A stretch of DNA of 64,000 nucleotides from Anomaloglossus baeobatrachus (Eukaryota > Chordata > Amphibia > Anura > Aromobatidae), in the NCBI RefSeq assembly GCF_048569485.1, contig NC_134357.1, forward strand, positions 474,108,187 through 474,172,186, given 5' to 3'. Below, piece after piece: positions 23,106 to 32,589 of this stretch. Every line of letters begins with the position of its first letter. Position 1 is the first letter of the stretch. Both the position numbers and the translations under genes were made by a program. The notes below the pieces were generated by a model. That model saw only the letters and a list, made by a program, of their open reading frames with translations. It searched no databases and was not told the DNA's origin.

Positions 23106-23923
23106 AAACTGAATTTATTAAACTTCTTGGCATGTTATGCCCTGTTGCTTATCCTACCAATTTTTTTTAAAAAAAGCTGTTGGGAGTACCTACTGATGCC
23201 GTGCTCCATAGTGTCTGAACCAATATCCCCTGGGGAAACTGAATGTATTAAACTCTTTGCCATGTTATTCCTTGTTGCTTATCTTACCATTGTTTTTAAA
23301 ATAAGCTGTTGGGAACTGTTGGAAGTACCTTGTGATGCTTTGCTACATGGTGTCTGAACCATTACACCCTAGGGGAACTGAATTTATTAAACTTCTTGGC
23401 ATGTTATGCCTTGTTGCTTATCCTACCAATTTTTTTTAAAAAAAGCTGTTGGGAGTACCTACTGATGCAGTGGTCCATGGTGTTTGAACAATTATCCCTT
23501 GGGGAAACTGAATGTATTAAACTCCTTGGCATGTTATGCCCTGTTGCTTATCCTACCATTTTTAAAAAAAAAAAAAAAAAAAAAAAAGCTGTTGGGAGTA
23601 CCTACTGATGCCGTGCTCCATAGTGTCTGAACCAATATCCCCTGGGAAACTGAATGTATTAAACTCTTTGCCATGTTATGCCTTGTTGCTTATCTTACTA
23701 TTGTTTTTAAAATAAGCTGTTGGGAGCTGTTGGAAGTACCTTGTGATGCTTTGCTACATGGTGTCTGAACCATTACACCCTAGGGGAACTGAATTTATTA
23801 AACGTCTTGGCATGTTATGCCCTGTTGCTTATCCTACCAATTTTTAAAAAAAAGCTGTTGGGAGCTGTTGGGATTACCTTCTGATGCTGTGCTACTTGGT
23901 GTTTGAACCATTCCCCCCTGGGG
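23106..23923 (+). repeat. Minisatellite inside the hAT, about six units of 130-140 bp
   Basis: Units start AAACTGAATKTATTAAACT and run through a TTGTTGCTTATC motif, an A/T run of variable length, AGCTGTTGGGAGTACCT and ATGCYRTGCT to CCCTRGGG. Unit starts fall near 23106, 23237, 23377, 23506, 23646 and 23786. Two unit types alternate, so the array probably grew as a dimer. It sits where the hAT catalytic domain should be. Confidence 0.85.
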
Positions 23924-25022
23924 AAACTGATTTTATTTTTAAATCCTCGGTGTTAGCTAGTGGAATAAAGCCTGAGTTCCAGAGTGAAACAACTGCCACT
24001 TCCACGGTGCTGCATGCTTAATAAACTGCGGTCTAAGAAGCAGGCGATGATGACTCCTGCTCCCAACCTGCTTTGGTCATATGCAATCATCATCAACGAC
24101 ATCAGCTTCAATGTCCTAGCGTGGAGTTCGTTTGTCCATAAAACATACATTTCTGAATCGTTTGAATAGAATTTGAATAGAGGGCCACTGGAGCCGGTGA
24201 TGTTGGTAGAGTTGGTGGAGGAGGGCAAGGCCAACACCCAAATGGCCACATTGGCAATAGCACTGTAAAGTATTATGGAGTACGTATTCCAACTTTCACA
24301 CTAATGATATAGGGGACGCAGAAAACTACAAATGACTGCCATCCCTCCCCAATGTATGTTACAGGGCCCACCTGAGAGCCCTAAGAAGTTTGAGATTTGA
24401 GGACAGCCATTTGAGTAGAGGGCCACTGGAGTCGGTGGTTCTGGTGGAGGAGGAGGAGGGTAAGGTCAACATCCAAACGGGCACATTGTAGCTGACCTTT
24501 TAAAGTGCTGTCAAATATGTCCCAAAAAAGGAGGTGTGAGACAGACACCAACATAATGTATGTTACAGCCCTTTCTAATCGAAAAAGAAGGAAAAATGTA
24601 AAAAATGAAACGTGTGAACATATGCTAAATAGTTTTTTTTTGGAGGTCGGGGCTTGTTTTATTACCATGATTACTCTAGGCACTAGAAACTGTTTCTTAG
24701 CAATTTCCCCACTTTTACTTTGGTTTGAGAGCTGTTCTGGCGACTACATAAACGCTGCGTGCTGCTCTGACCCCGTTATTTAAAGACACCATAAATGCAG
24801 TGAGGCACCTTCTACAGGCTGAGCCCATACTGTTTCAGCTTTTTCCCATCCATTTCAGCCTTTTCCTCAGTCACCATAGGTCACCGACAGGTCCGACGTA
24901 AAATTATTCTGGTTTCCCATAGACTTACATTTGAGGGTCGAATATTCGCGAATACCCGAATAGCGGCGAGGTATTCGTCAGATATCCGTCAAAGAGAATA
25001 ATAGGGTATTCGATCATCCCTA
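23924..25022 (+). other. hAT 3' region, non-coding
   Basis: Contains two diverged copies of a GAGGGCCACTGGAGYCGGTG segment (24180 and 24418, about 238 bp apart) and the right terminus at 25006-25022. No coding sense seen. Confidence 0.55.
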
Positions 25023-25198
25023 TTGTCATCTGATTCAGGTGACTGAACCTTATAGGACCGCACCTATTTAACCTAGTGAAGGCTATCTAGAGGAGGCTAG
25101 TGTGTCTGGGCTGCAGAATTTGCTTTTTTTTATGATGTACCTTGAGTATGCTGATTCACCATGGTAAAGGCGAGATCTCCATCATAAGTGCCTAGCTT
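25023..25198. other. Unassigned stretch between the hAT and LINE copy II
   Basis: No recognisable coding or repeat structure. It may be the ORF1-ORF2 spacer of LINE copy II. Confidence 0.3.
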
Positions 25199-26302
25199 AT
25201 GGACCTACAGCTCAATATAACATCTCAAAATGTTTGTGTTTCCTCCTCTGCAAAATGGGCCGCTGTATTTGATTTTTCTTGTCCTCTAAGGGAAGCAATA
25301 TTGTGTGCGTCCAGGAATGTGGACTCTCTAGACCTCCAAAAAAATGTGAGTGGTTACATGGTGATGTGGTGTTTCTACTCTAGTAACAAGAATGATGGTG
25401 TAGGTATCCTTGTGGAAAATAAAGACATCTACATAAAACAAACAATTGTTATACAAGAAGGAAGGTGTATATGTGTTGCTTTCTTACTCTAGATTTGACT
25501 TTAAACTCATTTGCATTTATGCAAATATGGAAAAAAATGAGAGACTAGCATTATTTGAAAAACTGCTATTTCTTCAAGGGAAATTGCCTATTATCTTCTG
25601 TGGTTATTTTTTTCTAAGGAAGCTAGGGCTGGGTCATATGAATCAAGCGTTGATGTCACTGGTAACTATTGGAATCTTGTGGTCAGTAATCTTGTCCTTA
25701 GGGATGTAGTTACGGAGAAACCCGGCTCATTTACATACCATGCTGATGATGGGAAAACGTACTCAAGGTTGTAAATCCTCATCTGTTATACTGCATGTAA
25801 AAAAATACTGGCAAGAAAAAGTATGTTTTTCAGATCACGAATGTTAGTATGTGGTGTTTGAGGTGGATGGGGTTTCCTACGGTAAGGGAAGGTGGCGGAT
25901 GAATGTGAGTGTGTTAGACAAAACTAAGGTTAAAAGGGCTTTTACTTATGGATATAAGAACTGGGCTAGGCACAAACGTAGTTTTGGTAGTGTTTTCTTG
26001 TGGTGGATGTGGCTTAACGGGAAAATTATGGGTTTCTTTAGGAAATTAGGATATAGGAGAGCAAGGAAAAAATGTTTTTCTTATTCTAGAGTGAATAAGA
26101 GACTTTCTTTGTTGCACAAATGCAAACTTTTTGGTATCGATGTGAAACATGAACTTGTAAGGGTGAAAAGAGAGTTGGATGATTGGATACATGAGCGTGG
26201 GAGAGAAATAATTTTTCGGTTGAGTGAAGATCCGTGACAATGATGAGAAGAGCACAAGGTTTTTCTTGAAGAAAATGTGTTCTGGCAAACGAGATATGCA
26301 AG
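25199..26302 (+). pseudogene. Tx1-type ORF2 endonuclease and linker, broken
   Basis: The first segment reads LQLNITSQNVC (endonuclease motif I context), followed in another frame by an ILCVQECG-like motif, GVGILVENKDI and GRCICVAF. The linker at 25851-26237 reads GKGRWRMNVSVLDKTKVKRAF, FLWWMWLNGKIMGFFRKLGY and VKRELDDWIHERGREIIFRL, matching copies I and III. Several frame changes occur. It ends where the LTR-like block begins. Confidence 0.75.
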
Positions 26303-28164
26303 TGTAGTGCCCCTAAATACATCAGGGTGCTACAGGGAACTGCTAACATACACCAATATTATTGTGACAGTCAAATACAAATTAAGACCCTTATGTACTT
26401 TGGGAATCCTTGGACTCTTTGGCACCATGAATTCATACTCATTTTTCGAGATGAGTCGTCTATCTAGAACCCTATCCAATTTCTCTAATAGCTCCTCTCA
26501 AAAAATATTTGTTGGATCCTTATTAAGCATATTTTAGGTGTCTTTAGCTCTAAGTATAGTCAAACACATCTCCCTATAGGGTTTATGGTCCATGAGTACC
26601 AGATTCCCACCTTTGTCCAAAGACTTGATGATGATATTTTGTTCCTCCTTTAATTTCCGAAATGCCATCCTTTCCCCCTCTGACAAATTGTCAGGACCTT
26701 CATTATATTAGATCTAGCTTAACTCCTCCACAATTTTTAGAAAAGATGTCTATACTATTAAGATCACTGACCAGCGGTTGCCTACAACTTTTTTTCTTTA
26801 GGGTAGTGAGCAGACCAAGACCTCTGGCAGATTCACCTTCTTCCAACAATTCAATCAATACTGACCCACATAGTTATTTAAGGAGATTCTTTCCCAATTT
26901 TTGTCTGACCTCTACTATGAGTACACATAAAATATCAAAAAATATAGTTTTTTGGTTGATCCTTCTTAGATATATGGAGCTTCCCTTTGACACTAATGTG
27001 TGTGGGTGAATCACCTGGGCAATTTTAACAACTGAATAATAATTAAAGAGAATTTTATAGGGATTTGAGTTTTTTCACGTGAATTTGATACATGGAACTG
27101 CATCCTTTACCCAGGGTGTAGGGCCTACCCGCCCATGGTTCTAGCTGCCCAGGAAACCGGTGTCACTCCCATCTGCACCACAAAATCCAATCACCTCACA
27201 TCAGTCACTGCCAGACACACCAGGGGGGTTGGAGTAGCTGGAAAATGGGCCAGCCACTTGGGAACTGGGCAGACTGAAAGGGGAGAGTGGATAAGTAAGC
27301 TCCAGAGAGTGAGGAGCTGGGAGAGTTAACTCCTGGGGAGCTAAGAAAAACTAATTGGGTCGCAAGCTGTGATCCGGGTCCAGAGGAGTCGGTGACCATT
27401 TGCAGGAACGTTGGACAGGGGTGTGACGGACGTAGTCTTGGAGGGACTGTTGTCACCAGAAGGGCCAAACAGAACTGACCGGTACCGAGCACGACGGGGT
27501 ACAAGACCCTAGGTCAGGAGCCGATTCAACGTCCTGACAATTCAGCTCAGAGGGAGAGGATCTTCAAGGACTTCCCTAAACGCTTAGAGACTGAAGGCAT
27601 CAGCACAACGAGGGGGACAGGGTTTTTCCAGACACAGCAACCCACTGAGTGCCAGCCCTTAGGAGCACGGCTACACTACACATAGTGAGCAGGACACCCA
27701 ACAACTTTAAGCCATGGGGACCATCAACGGACAACAAATTGTGCACGGAGGCAGGCTCCGAATCACTAAGTGACACCAGTGTGACCGGGTACCTGGACGG
27801 GCTCCCGGCAGCGACAGCTGTACTCAGAGACTTTGGTTTACCTACAGTGTGCATGTCTCCTTTCTCCACCTCACCCAACCCACAGTGAGTATCCTGGTCC
27901 TTGCACCCTGTCCTCCCAAATCTACCAAACTCCTGAGCCACGGGCCTTCTCAACCTGCAGAGGGACTGACACCTTGCTGCTTCACACCATCTGCCCCGGT
28001 CCTCTCTCCAGCAGCGGCGGTACTCCCATTACTGCAACCAGCAGGTGGTGTGATAGACTTTTCCCCTGTAAAAAAAATGTTTTACGTATCAAAGTGTCCG
28101 CCAAGACAAGTCCGGACCCCTCGAGCCACGACGATCCTGGATCCGAGCAGCCCGGGGCAGCACA
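26303..28164 (+). mobile_element. LTR-like block (probable solo LTR, gypsy-type), carrying a PLE piece
   Basis: Begins TGTAGTGCCCC and ends about ...GGGGCAGCACA (end uncertain by about 5 bp). It interrupts the LINE copy II reading frame. Without the PLE insert (26344-27101) the block is about 1.1 kb and has no protein-coding sense, as expected for a solo LTR. Its last about 295 bp recur at 59548-59842 next to the same LINE position. The family is inferred only from termini and size. Confidence 0.6.
26344..27093 (-). mobile_element. Penelope-like element fragment, minus strand, in the LTR-like block
   Basis: Read on the minus strand, the protein includes FRKLKEEQNIIIKSLDKGGNLVLMD (the PLE RT signature KGGN with hydrophobic flank) and, further on, LDRRLISKNEYEFM followed by PRIPKVHKG (the PLE P-KVHK motif). 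The 8-bp duplication GGAACTGC flanks it (26336-26343, 27094-27101). Only the N-terminal part of the RT is present, with several stops. It belongs to a different PLE family from the two larger PLEs here. Confidence 0.72.
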
Positions 28165-30400
28165 AAAATATTGGTGGATGGTGATGGAAGGGAAGAAAAA
28201 GGTGATAATGTGGTTTAATAGGTGGGTAGGTTTTATTAACGCCTGTACAGTAAGAAAGTGTAATTTAGAGAATGATGTTTTCTGCATGCTATTAAGATTT
28301 TCGTGGCTGACAGTGAGTGTTCTGGTTTGATTGAGGAGCTATCTGAGAAGGAGTTGTGGGATGCGGTGTCTAAATCTCCAAAAAATAAATCCCCGTTGCA
28401 GGATGGGATCCCATCCGAGTTTTATTTGAAGTACTGGGATGTCATCTCTCAGGATCTTATGGAAGTGATCTGTGCATTGTTTTCTTGTGGAAATATGCCT
28501 GAATGTATGAAAAGAGGCTTGGTTGTTCTGTTGTTTAAGAAAGGTGAGAGAATGAGGCTTGTGAATTGGAGTCCCATTACCTACTTCATGCTGATTATAA
28601 TTTGTTTGCCAAGATCTTAGCCTGTCGTATAAGGAGTGTGATTGGGTCTGTGATTGGTGAGGATCAGGTTTGTGCTGTGCCCGAGAAGAGGACACACGAT
28701 AATGTCTGTTTGGTGCAGGATATGATTGAGGATTGCAGGAGAAGAAGGAAAAGTGTGATTTTGTGTACACTTGACTTTGAAAAAACATTTGATTTCTGTT
28801 TAGAGTGTTAGAGAGGGTGGGTTTCCCTGAGAAGCTGGTGAGGTTGAATTCAGATATGTATGAAGGGACCAGGAGTGTTCTGCAGGAGAATGGCCGCATG
28901 ACTGAACCGTTTGAGATTCTTTCTGGTGTGAGGCAGGGGTATCCCCTTTCCGCTATTTTGTTTATTTGGGTGATAAAACCTCTGTTGCAACTTATAAGAT
29001 CATATAAAGTGTTTAAAGGCCTTTTAGTGCCAGATAGTGGAGGGAAAGTGGTCAAAGTGGTGGGCTATATGGATGATGTCTGTGGCTTATGTGAGAGTGA
29101 TTTGGTGAGCGTGAAATTAGTGAATCTGTTTTGTGTGGTTTCTGTGTGCAAAATTAATTGGGATAAAAGTAAAGTTAGTGTTTTTTAGTAGTCAGATGAT
29201 GACGGATGCTGATATGGAGGCAGTAAATGGTGGCATAAGAGTGTTGGGTGTAAGTCTGAATGAAACCTTGAAAGGAGACGATAGTTGGAGTGAGATAATG
29301 TGTAAAATTACCAAAAAGTTAGAACTATGGCGTCTGTGGGAATTGTCTTCTACAGGAAAGATTCTAGTCATTGAAACATAATTTTTCCCATGATTGTTTA
29401 TTTAGCCCTCATTTTTTCCCCTACGACAAGGCTATTGCAACAGAGTAATAGGCTATGGTTCATCTTCTTTTGGGGTAGAAATGTGGAGAAGGCTAGGAGA
29501 GAGATTCTTTTAAAAACTAAAAAGTTGGAGGCATGGTTTTCCCCAACTTAGGCGTTTTTATCTGGTTGTGTTGTATTCATTTCTTGATAGAGCTATTATA
29601 CAAACAGTCCAAGGCCACGTGTATGTCCAGATATCTGGCGGGTCCCATGATAGAACGTGTAAAATGGCTACCACATGACAACAGCAGATCCTGTGCTTTT
29701 TTATGTCCCTTTTTGTATTTACAGCTAGAGATCTTCATTAAAAGATGCCAGCTTGAGAAGGTGCAAATGGTGAGCTTCTTGAGGAACAAAGCTATGATCA
29801 TGAGAATGTGTTTGGATGATACATCGTGTGTGATAAATGGTTTAAGAATGTATGAGGCTGAGGATGTGTGGCATAAGCTTGTTAAGTGTGATATGTCAAA
29901 TAAACAAAAGGATCTGGTATGGATGGCTTTGCATGGAGCATTGCCAGTGAGGAGTGTGCAGAAAAGGTAAGAATTGGCTGTGTGTGGGATGTGTCCAAGA
30001 GAACGGTGTGGCAATAATGAGTTAGTGCATCATGTGCTATGGACTTATGCTAGGGATGTCTGGAACAAGCTGAGTGGGTTATGTGGAGAACTGACCGGGT
30101 TACAGTCGCTGAACTATGATATTGTGATTTTTGGATTATGAAAATTAGGTTGTTAGAAAGAAAGGGTGTTGTGGTTGTTTTTGGTGTGTGTGAAGGAAGT
30201 ATTATGCAATAGTAGGAACTTATACGTGTACAAGAAAAAGAGTTTTAATGTGGACGAATGTGTGAGCATGATTCTAGGCAAGTTGTATTTTCACTATAAA
30301 TGTGCCAGGAACAATGGGATGGATGCCGAGGGAACATGGAAGTTTCTGAAATGGAAGCAACTAATTATGTGATTGTGTTTTCTTTACTGTATTGATGTTT
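28165..30400 (+). pseudogene. Tx1-type ORF2, RT and C-terminal region of LINE copy II
   Basis: Motifs in order: LSEKELWDAVSKSPKNKSP, GIPSEFYLKYWDVISQDLMEV, EDQVCAVPEKRTHDNVCLVQD, CTLDFEKTFDF, LSGVRQGYPLSAILF and the catalytic GYMDDV (29062-29080). They continue with CKINWDKSKVSVF and GIRVLGVSLNETLKGDDSW. The C-terminal region has MCPRERCGNNELVHHVLW, a Cys/His cluster. At least five frame changes are present. The first about 1.1 kb is closely similar to copy IV at 59843-60981. Confidence 0.83.
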
Positions 30401-30566
30401 TCTTGTTTTTGTAATAATGTATTTTCATGTAAGATTTTTTTGATTTAATAAAAAGAAACCATTAATGATGAGTTTAGATGGTAGCGAGATGCCTTATCCT
30501 ATGGGTGAATTGGCTAAGGCTGACAGTTATAAATCTGAAATGGTTTTTAAAACAAAAAAAAATAAA
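30401..30566 (+). other. LINE copy II 3' UTR and A-rich tail
   Basis: AT-rich, with TTTAATAAAAAG at 30434-30445 and AACAAAAAAAAATAAAA immediately before the U2 sequence. It marks the 3' insertion junction. Confidence 0.75.
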
Positions 30567-30720
30567 ATTTGTTCTTATCAGTTTAATATCTCATACGTGC
30601 CCTATCGAGGACTATATATTAAATAGATTTTTAGAACAGGGAGATGGAAGAAGAGCTTGCTCTGTCCACTCCACGCATTGACCTAGTATTGCAGTACCTC
30701 CAGGACTGGAGAACCCCTTC
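30567..30720 (+). ncRNA. RNU2: U2 snRNA gene, 3' part (nt 38 to end), separated from its 5' part
   Basis: From TTGTTCTTATCAGTTTAATATC through the Sm-site region (AAATAGATTTTTAG), the GGGAGATGG hairpin and GCTTGCTCTGTCCACTCCACGC to GTATTGCAGTACCTCCAGGAC, this matches U2 snRNA from nt 38 to its 3' end (about 154 bp). U2 pairs with the intron branch point in the spliceosome. Here the 5' 37 nt are replaced by LINE sequence. Substitutions in the GTCCCCTATCTGGGGAC stem (here GTGCCCTATCGAGGAC) indicate decay. Confidence 0.95.
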
Positions 30721-30728
30721 TTAACACA

Positions 30729-30743
30729 GTTTCCAAAAGCAGA
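30729..30743 (+). terminator. U2 snRNA 3' box
   Basis: GTTTCCAAAAGCAGA fits the snRNA 3' box consensus GTTT-N0-3-AAARNNAGA that directs 3' end formation. It lies 8 bp after the U2 end. The same sequence follows the U2 piece at 45615-45769. Confidence 0.9.
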
Positions 30744-31206
30744 ACTGAATTCACCTGATTAATATTGGCCCAATTAATAAATTGATAGAAAGCAAACAAG
30801 TTCATATGCTCAATTTGGCCAATTGATTGGGGGCTGGGAGGGGAAGGAAAAAGATTGGGGGCTGGGAAACGGTGGAAGGGCTTTCTACGGGTATGGATGG
30901 GAAAGGGTGGCAGTGACCGAAAGTCAGCCTGTCCTGTCCTATCTGTCTTTTTGTATCATGAATTGCAAAGACCGGAAGGGGGGAGGGGAGGTGCTTGTGC
31001 CCAAGAGGGGGAGTTATTCAGATTCACTCCAGTGGGCGGCGGCTGCAAAACGCACCAGGCTTTTTGTTTTTGCCCTGCAAAACAGCCTTTTTAAGGTTTG
31101 GCTTGGGTGACAAGATGTCTTCTGTAGGCATGGGTTTTTCTCCATCTCCTTAAGATGTGGCCAGCAAAGGCCATGGTGCCACCCGAGGCCGAAACCATTT
31201 CGGGTT
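30744..31206 (+). promoter_or_regulatory. U2 gene spacer and upstream control region
   Basis: A complete inter-unit spacer between a U2 3' end and the next U2 5' end, giving a unit of about 676 bp. The part from 30823 is strongly similar to 49317-49697, which also precedes a U2 start, so it is the shared U2 upstream region. Candidate elements are an octamer-like ATTGCAAA with adjacent GC-rich boxes about 240 bp upstream (distal element) and TCTCCATCTCCTTAAGATGT about 50-70 bp upstream (position of the proximal sequence element). Individual element calls are inference. Confidence 0.75.
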
Positions 31207-31240
31207 ATCGCTTCTCGGCCTTTTGGCTAAGATCAAGTGT
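31207..31240 (+). ncRNA. RNU2: U2 snRNA gene, 5' part (nt 1-34)
   Basis: Starts ATCGCTTCTCGGCC and ends AAGATCAAGTGT, a perfect match to U2 nt 1-34 including the GTAGTA-proximal edge of the branch-point recognition region. It then switches to LINE 5' sequence at 31241. The matching U2 3' part lies 14.4 kb away at 45615. Confidence 0.96.
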
Positions 31241-31336
31241 CTTACCAGAAGGTTCTCAATTGATGCCCTTGGCCTTGTAGCTTAAATGGCTACATGCTGC
31301 TATTGGGGTAGTGAGCGAGAAACGAGAAGGCGATGC

Positions 31337-31360
31337 TTTTTGGCTCAGATCATGTGTCTG
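31337..31360 (+). repeat. U2-like stretch inside the LINE 5' UTR
   Basis: TTTTTGGCTCAGATCATGTGTCT resembles U2 nt 15-36 (CTTTTGGCTAAGATCAAGTGT) with two internal mismatches, about 95 bp downstream of the real U2 5' piece. Confidence 0.5.
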
Positions 31361-31442
31361 AGTCTGGAAGGTGTGAGGTGATCCTTTAAGCAGATTTTCT
31401 GCTGCTTTCTACTGTGGTCTAGGACCGACAGCTGTGAAGAAG

Positions 31443-32455
31443 ATGGTTATTACGAAGAATACAATTCGCATCGTAGTGTATTTTGGAAACCAGACCAGGA
31501 ACAATGTCGTCTATGTGGTGAGAGATTTAATAGAGGGTGAAGCAGGTGCAAGAAGTGGGGACATTTGTAGTGTAAACAAGTTCCGGAACCGAGATACTTA
31601 TGACATTACTTTTGTTAATGAGGGTGTTTGCCTAAATGTATTTGAATGGCTTACGCACAATGAAGGGGACCCTTGCATGGAAAGTATGCCTGCAGAGTTT
31701 TTGTTTGGACTCCAGGAAAGGGTGATAACTGTGACGGTGTACAACTCCTATACTGAAATTAGCCTGCTGGAACAGTTCTTATCTCGCTATTTTAAGTACG
31801 TACGCCCAGGGGAGCAACAGAAAAATCAGCTTAGTAATTTTTAATTGCAAATATGTTTTTCAGGTGACGTTGAAGGCAGATGCGACCAGTTTGGGGGGAT
31901 TCCAACACCCTCCAGCAAATATTTTTGTTGCGGGACACAGGGGCTTCCTCACCTACCCAGGGCAACCCCTGTATTGCAGGAACTGCTTTAAATTTGTGCA
32001 CTTACAGAGTGGATGTGACAAAGGACTGTGCTGCCGAAACTGCAAACTAGAGGGCCACACTGCTGATCAGTGCACAGTCCCTAAATGCTGTGATGGATGT
32101 GGGAGTACAGAGCATGTGTACCGGGAATGTCCAAACGCCTGGCCTCGTCAGTCGGAAGAATACCGTCGGGAGATGGAGGAGTTACGACGCCGGCTTGCGG
32201 AAGTGGCGCGGCGCTGTGAGGATGCACAGAGGCGGGAGGAGCGAGTGCAGGAGGAGATGCGGGTGAAAGAGTCTGCGGCCGCTGTGTCACAGGAGGCGTG
32301 TGAGTCACATTTGGCTTCGTCCCCTCTTACAGAGCGCCGGAAAGCCAAGTGTCAGGAGGAAACAGCATACAGGGCAGCGGTGCCACGTGTGGAGCACACA
32401 CCGCTGAAAGGGACAGTGAAAGATGTAGTGCGGGAGCTGACCCTGTCTTTAGGCC
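31443..32455 (+). pseudogene. Tx1-type ORF1 with CCHC zinc knuckles (first part)
   Basis: ATG at 31443 begins MVITKNTIRIVVYFGNQ. The N-terminal domain runs to about 31830. After a frame change near 31845-31863 come three Cys/His knuckles: CRNCFKFVHLQSGC, then CCRNCKLEGHTADQC, then KCCDGCGSTEHVYREC. A charged coiled coil follows (EEYRREMEELRRRLAEVARR). This is the nucleic-acid-binding ORF1 layout known for Tx1-clade LINEs. The PLE interrupts it in the motif RELTLSLG at 32455, and the acidic C-terminus resumes at 41111. Confidence 0.85.
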
Positions 32456-32589
32456 AAACATTGAGGGCTGTGCAAAGACTATACATCACACCCAGATGGC
32501 CAAGATAAACAGGGATCAGTCCAACTTTGCTAGAAAATCAGAATATTTGTGGAGACGATCGACAGACATTACTGGAGTACCAGAAAGAG

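Larger units (their letters stand above)
20324..25022 (+). mobile_element. hAT-type DNA transposon with a BED-finger gene and repeat-filled interior
   Basis: Termini are inverted: TAGGGATGAGCGAATA at the left and TATTCGATCATCCCTA at the right (reverse complement TAGGGATGATCGAATA), with further TATTCG/CGAATA motifs inside. The 5' third (20340-21779) is non-coding, contains two sets of imperfect direct repeats and has a Tigger-like fragment. A damaged BED zinc-finger reading frame spans 21780-23105. The rest is tandem repeats and non-coding sequence, so the catalytic hAT core is absent. No 8-bp target duplication is visible: the flanks are GTTCAAGT and TTGTCATC, and they lie in different LINE copies. 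Confidence 0.75.
25199..30566 (+). mobile_element. Tx1-group (Keno-like) LINE copy II, 3' end inserted in a U2 snRNA gene
   Basis: Two LINE segments, 25199-26302 (endonuclease to linker) and 28165-30566 (linker, RT, C-terminus, 3' UTR), are separated by an LTR-like block. The protein would continue across the gap (KKMCSGKRDMQ, then LVDG...), as in copy I. The 3' end is an A-rich tail (30551-30566) joined directly to U2 nt 38 at 30567. Keno elements of the Tx1 clade are known to target U2 snRNA genes. The copy has many frame breaks and is old. Confidence 0.83.

Noticed and set aside
26344-27093. Plus-strand open frame at 26662-27009
   Set aside because: The minus strand reads as Penelope RT in this interval; the plus-strand frame is its shadow.
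28165-28330. A plus-strand frame running from the LTR-like block into the LINE (27833-28330)
   Set aside because: It mixes LTR and LINE in a frame that does not match LINE motifs; the LINE reads in a different frame.
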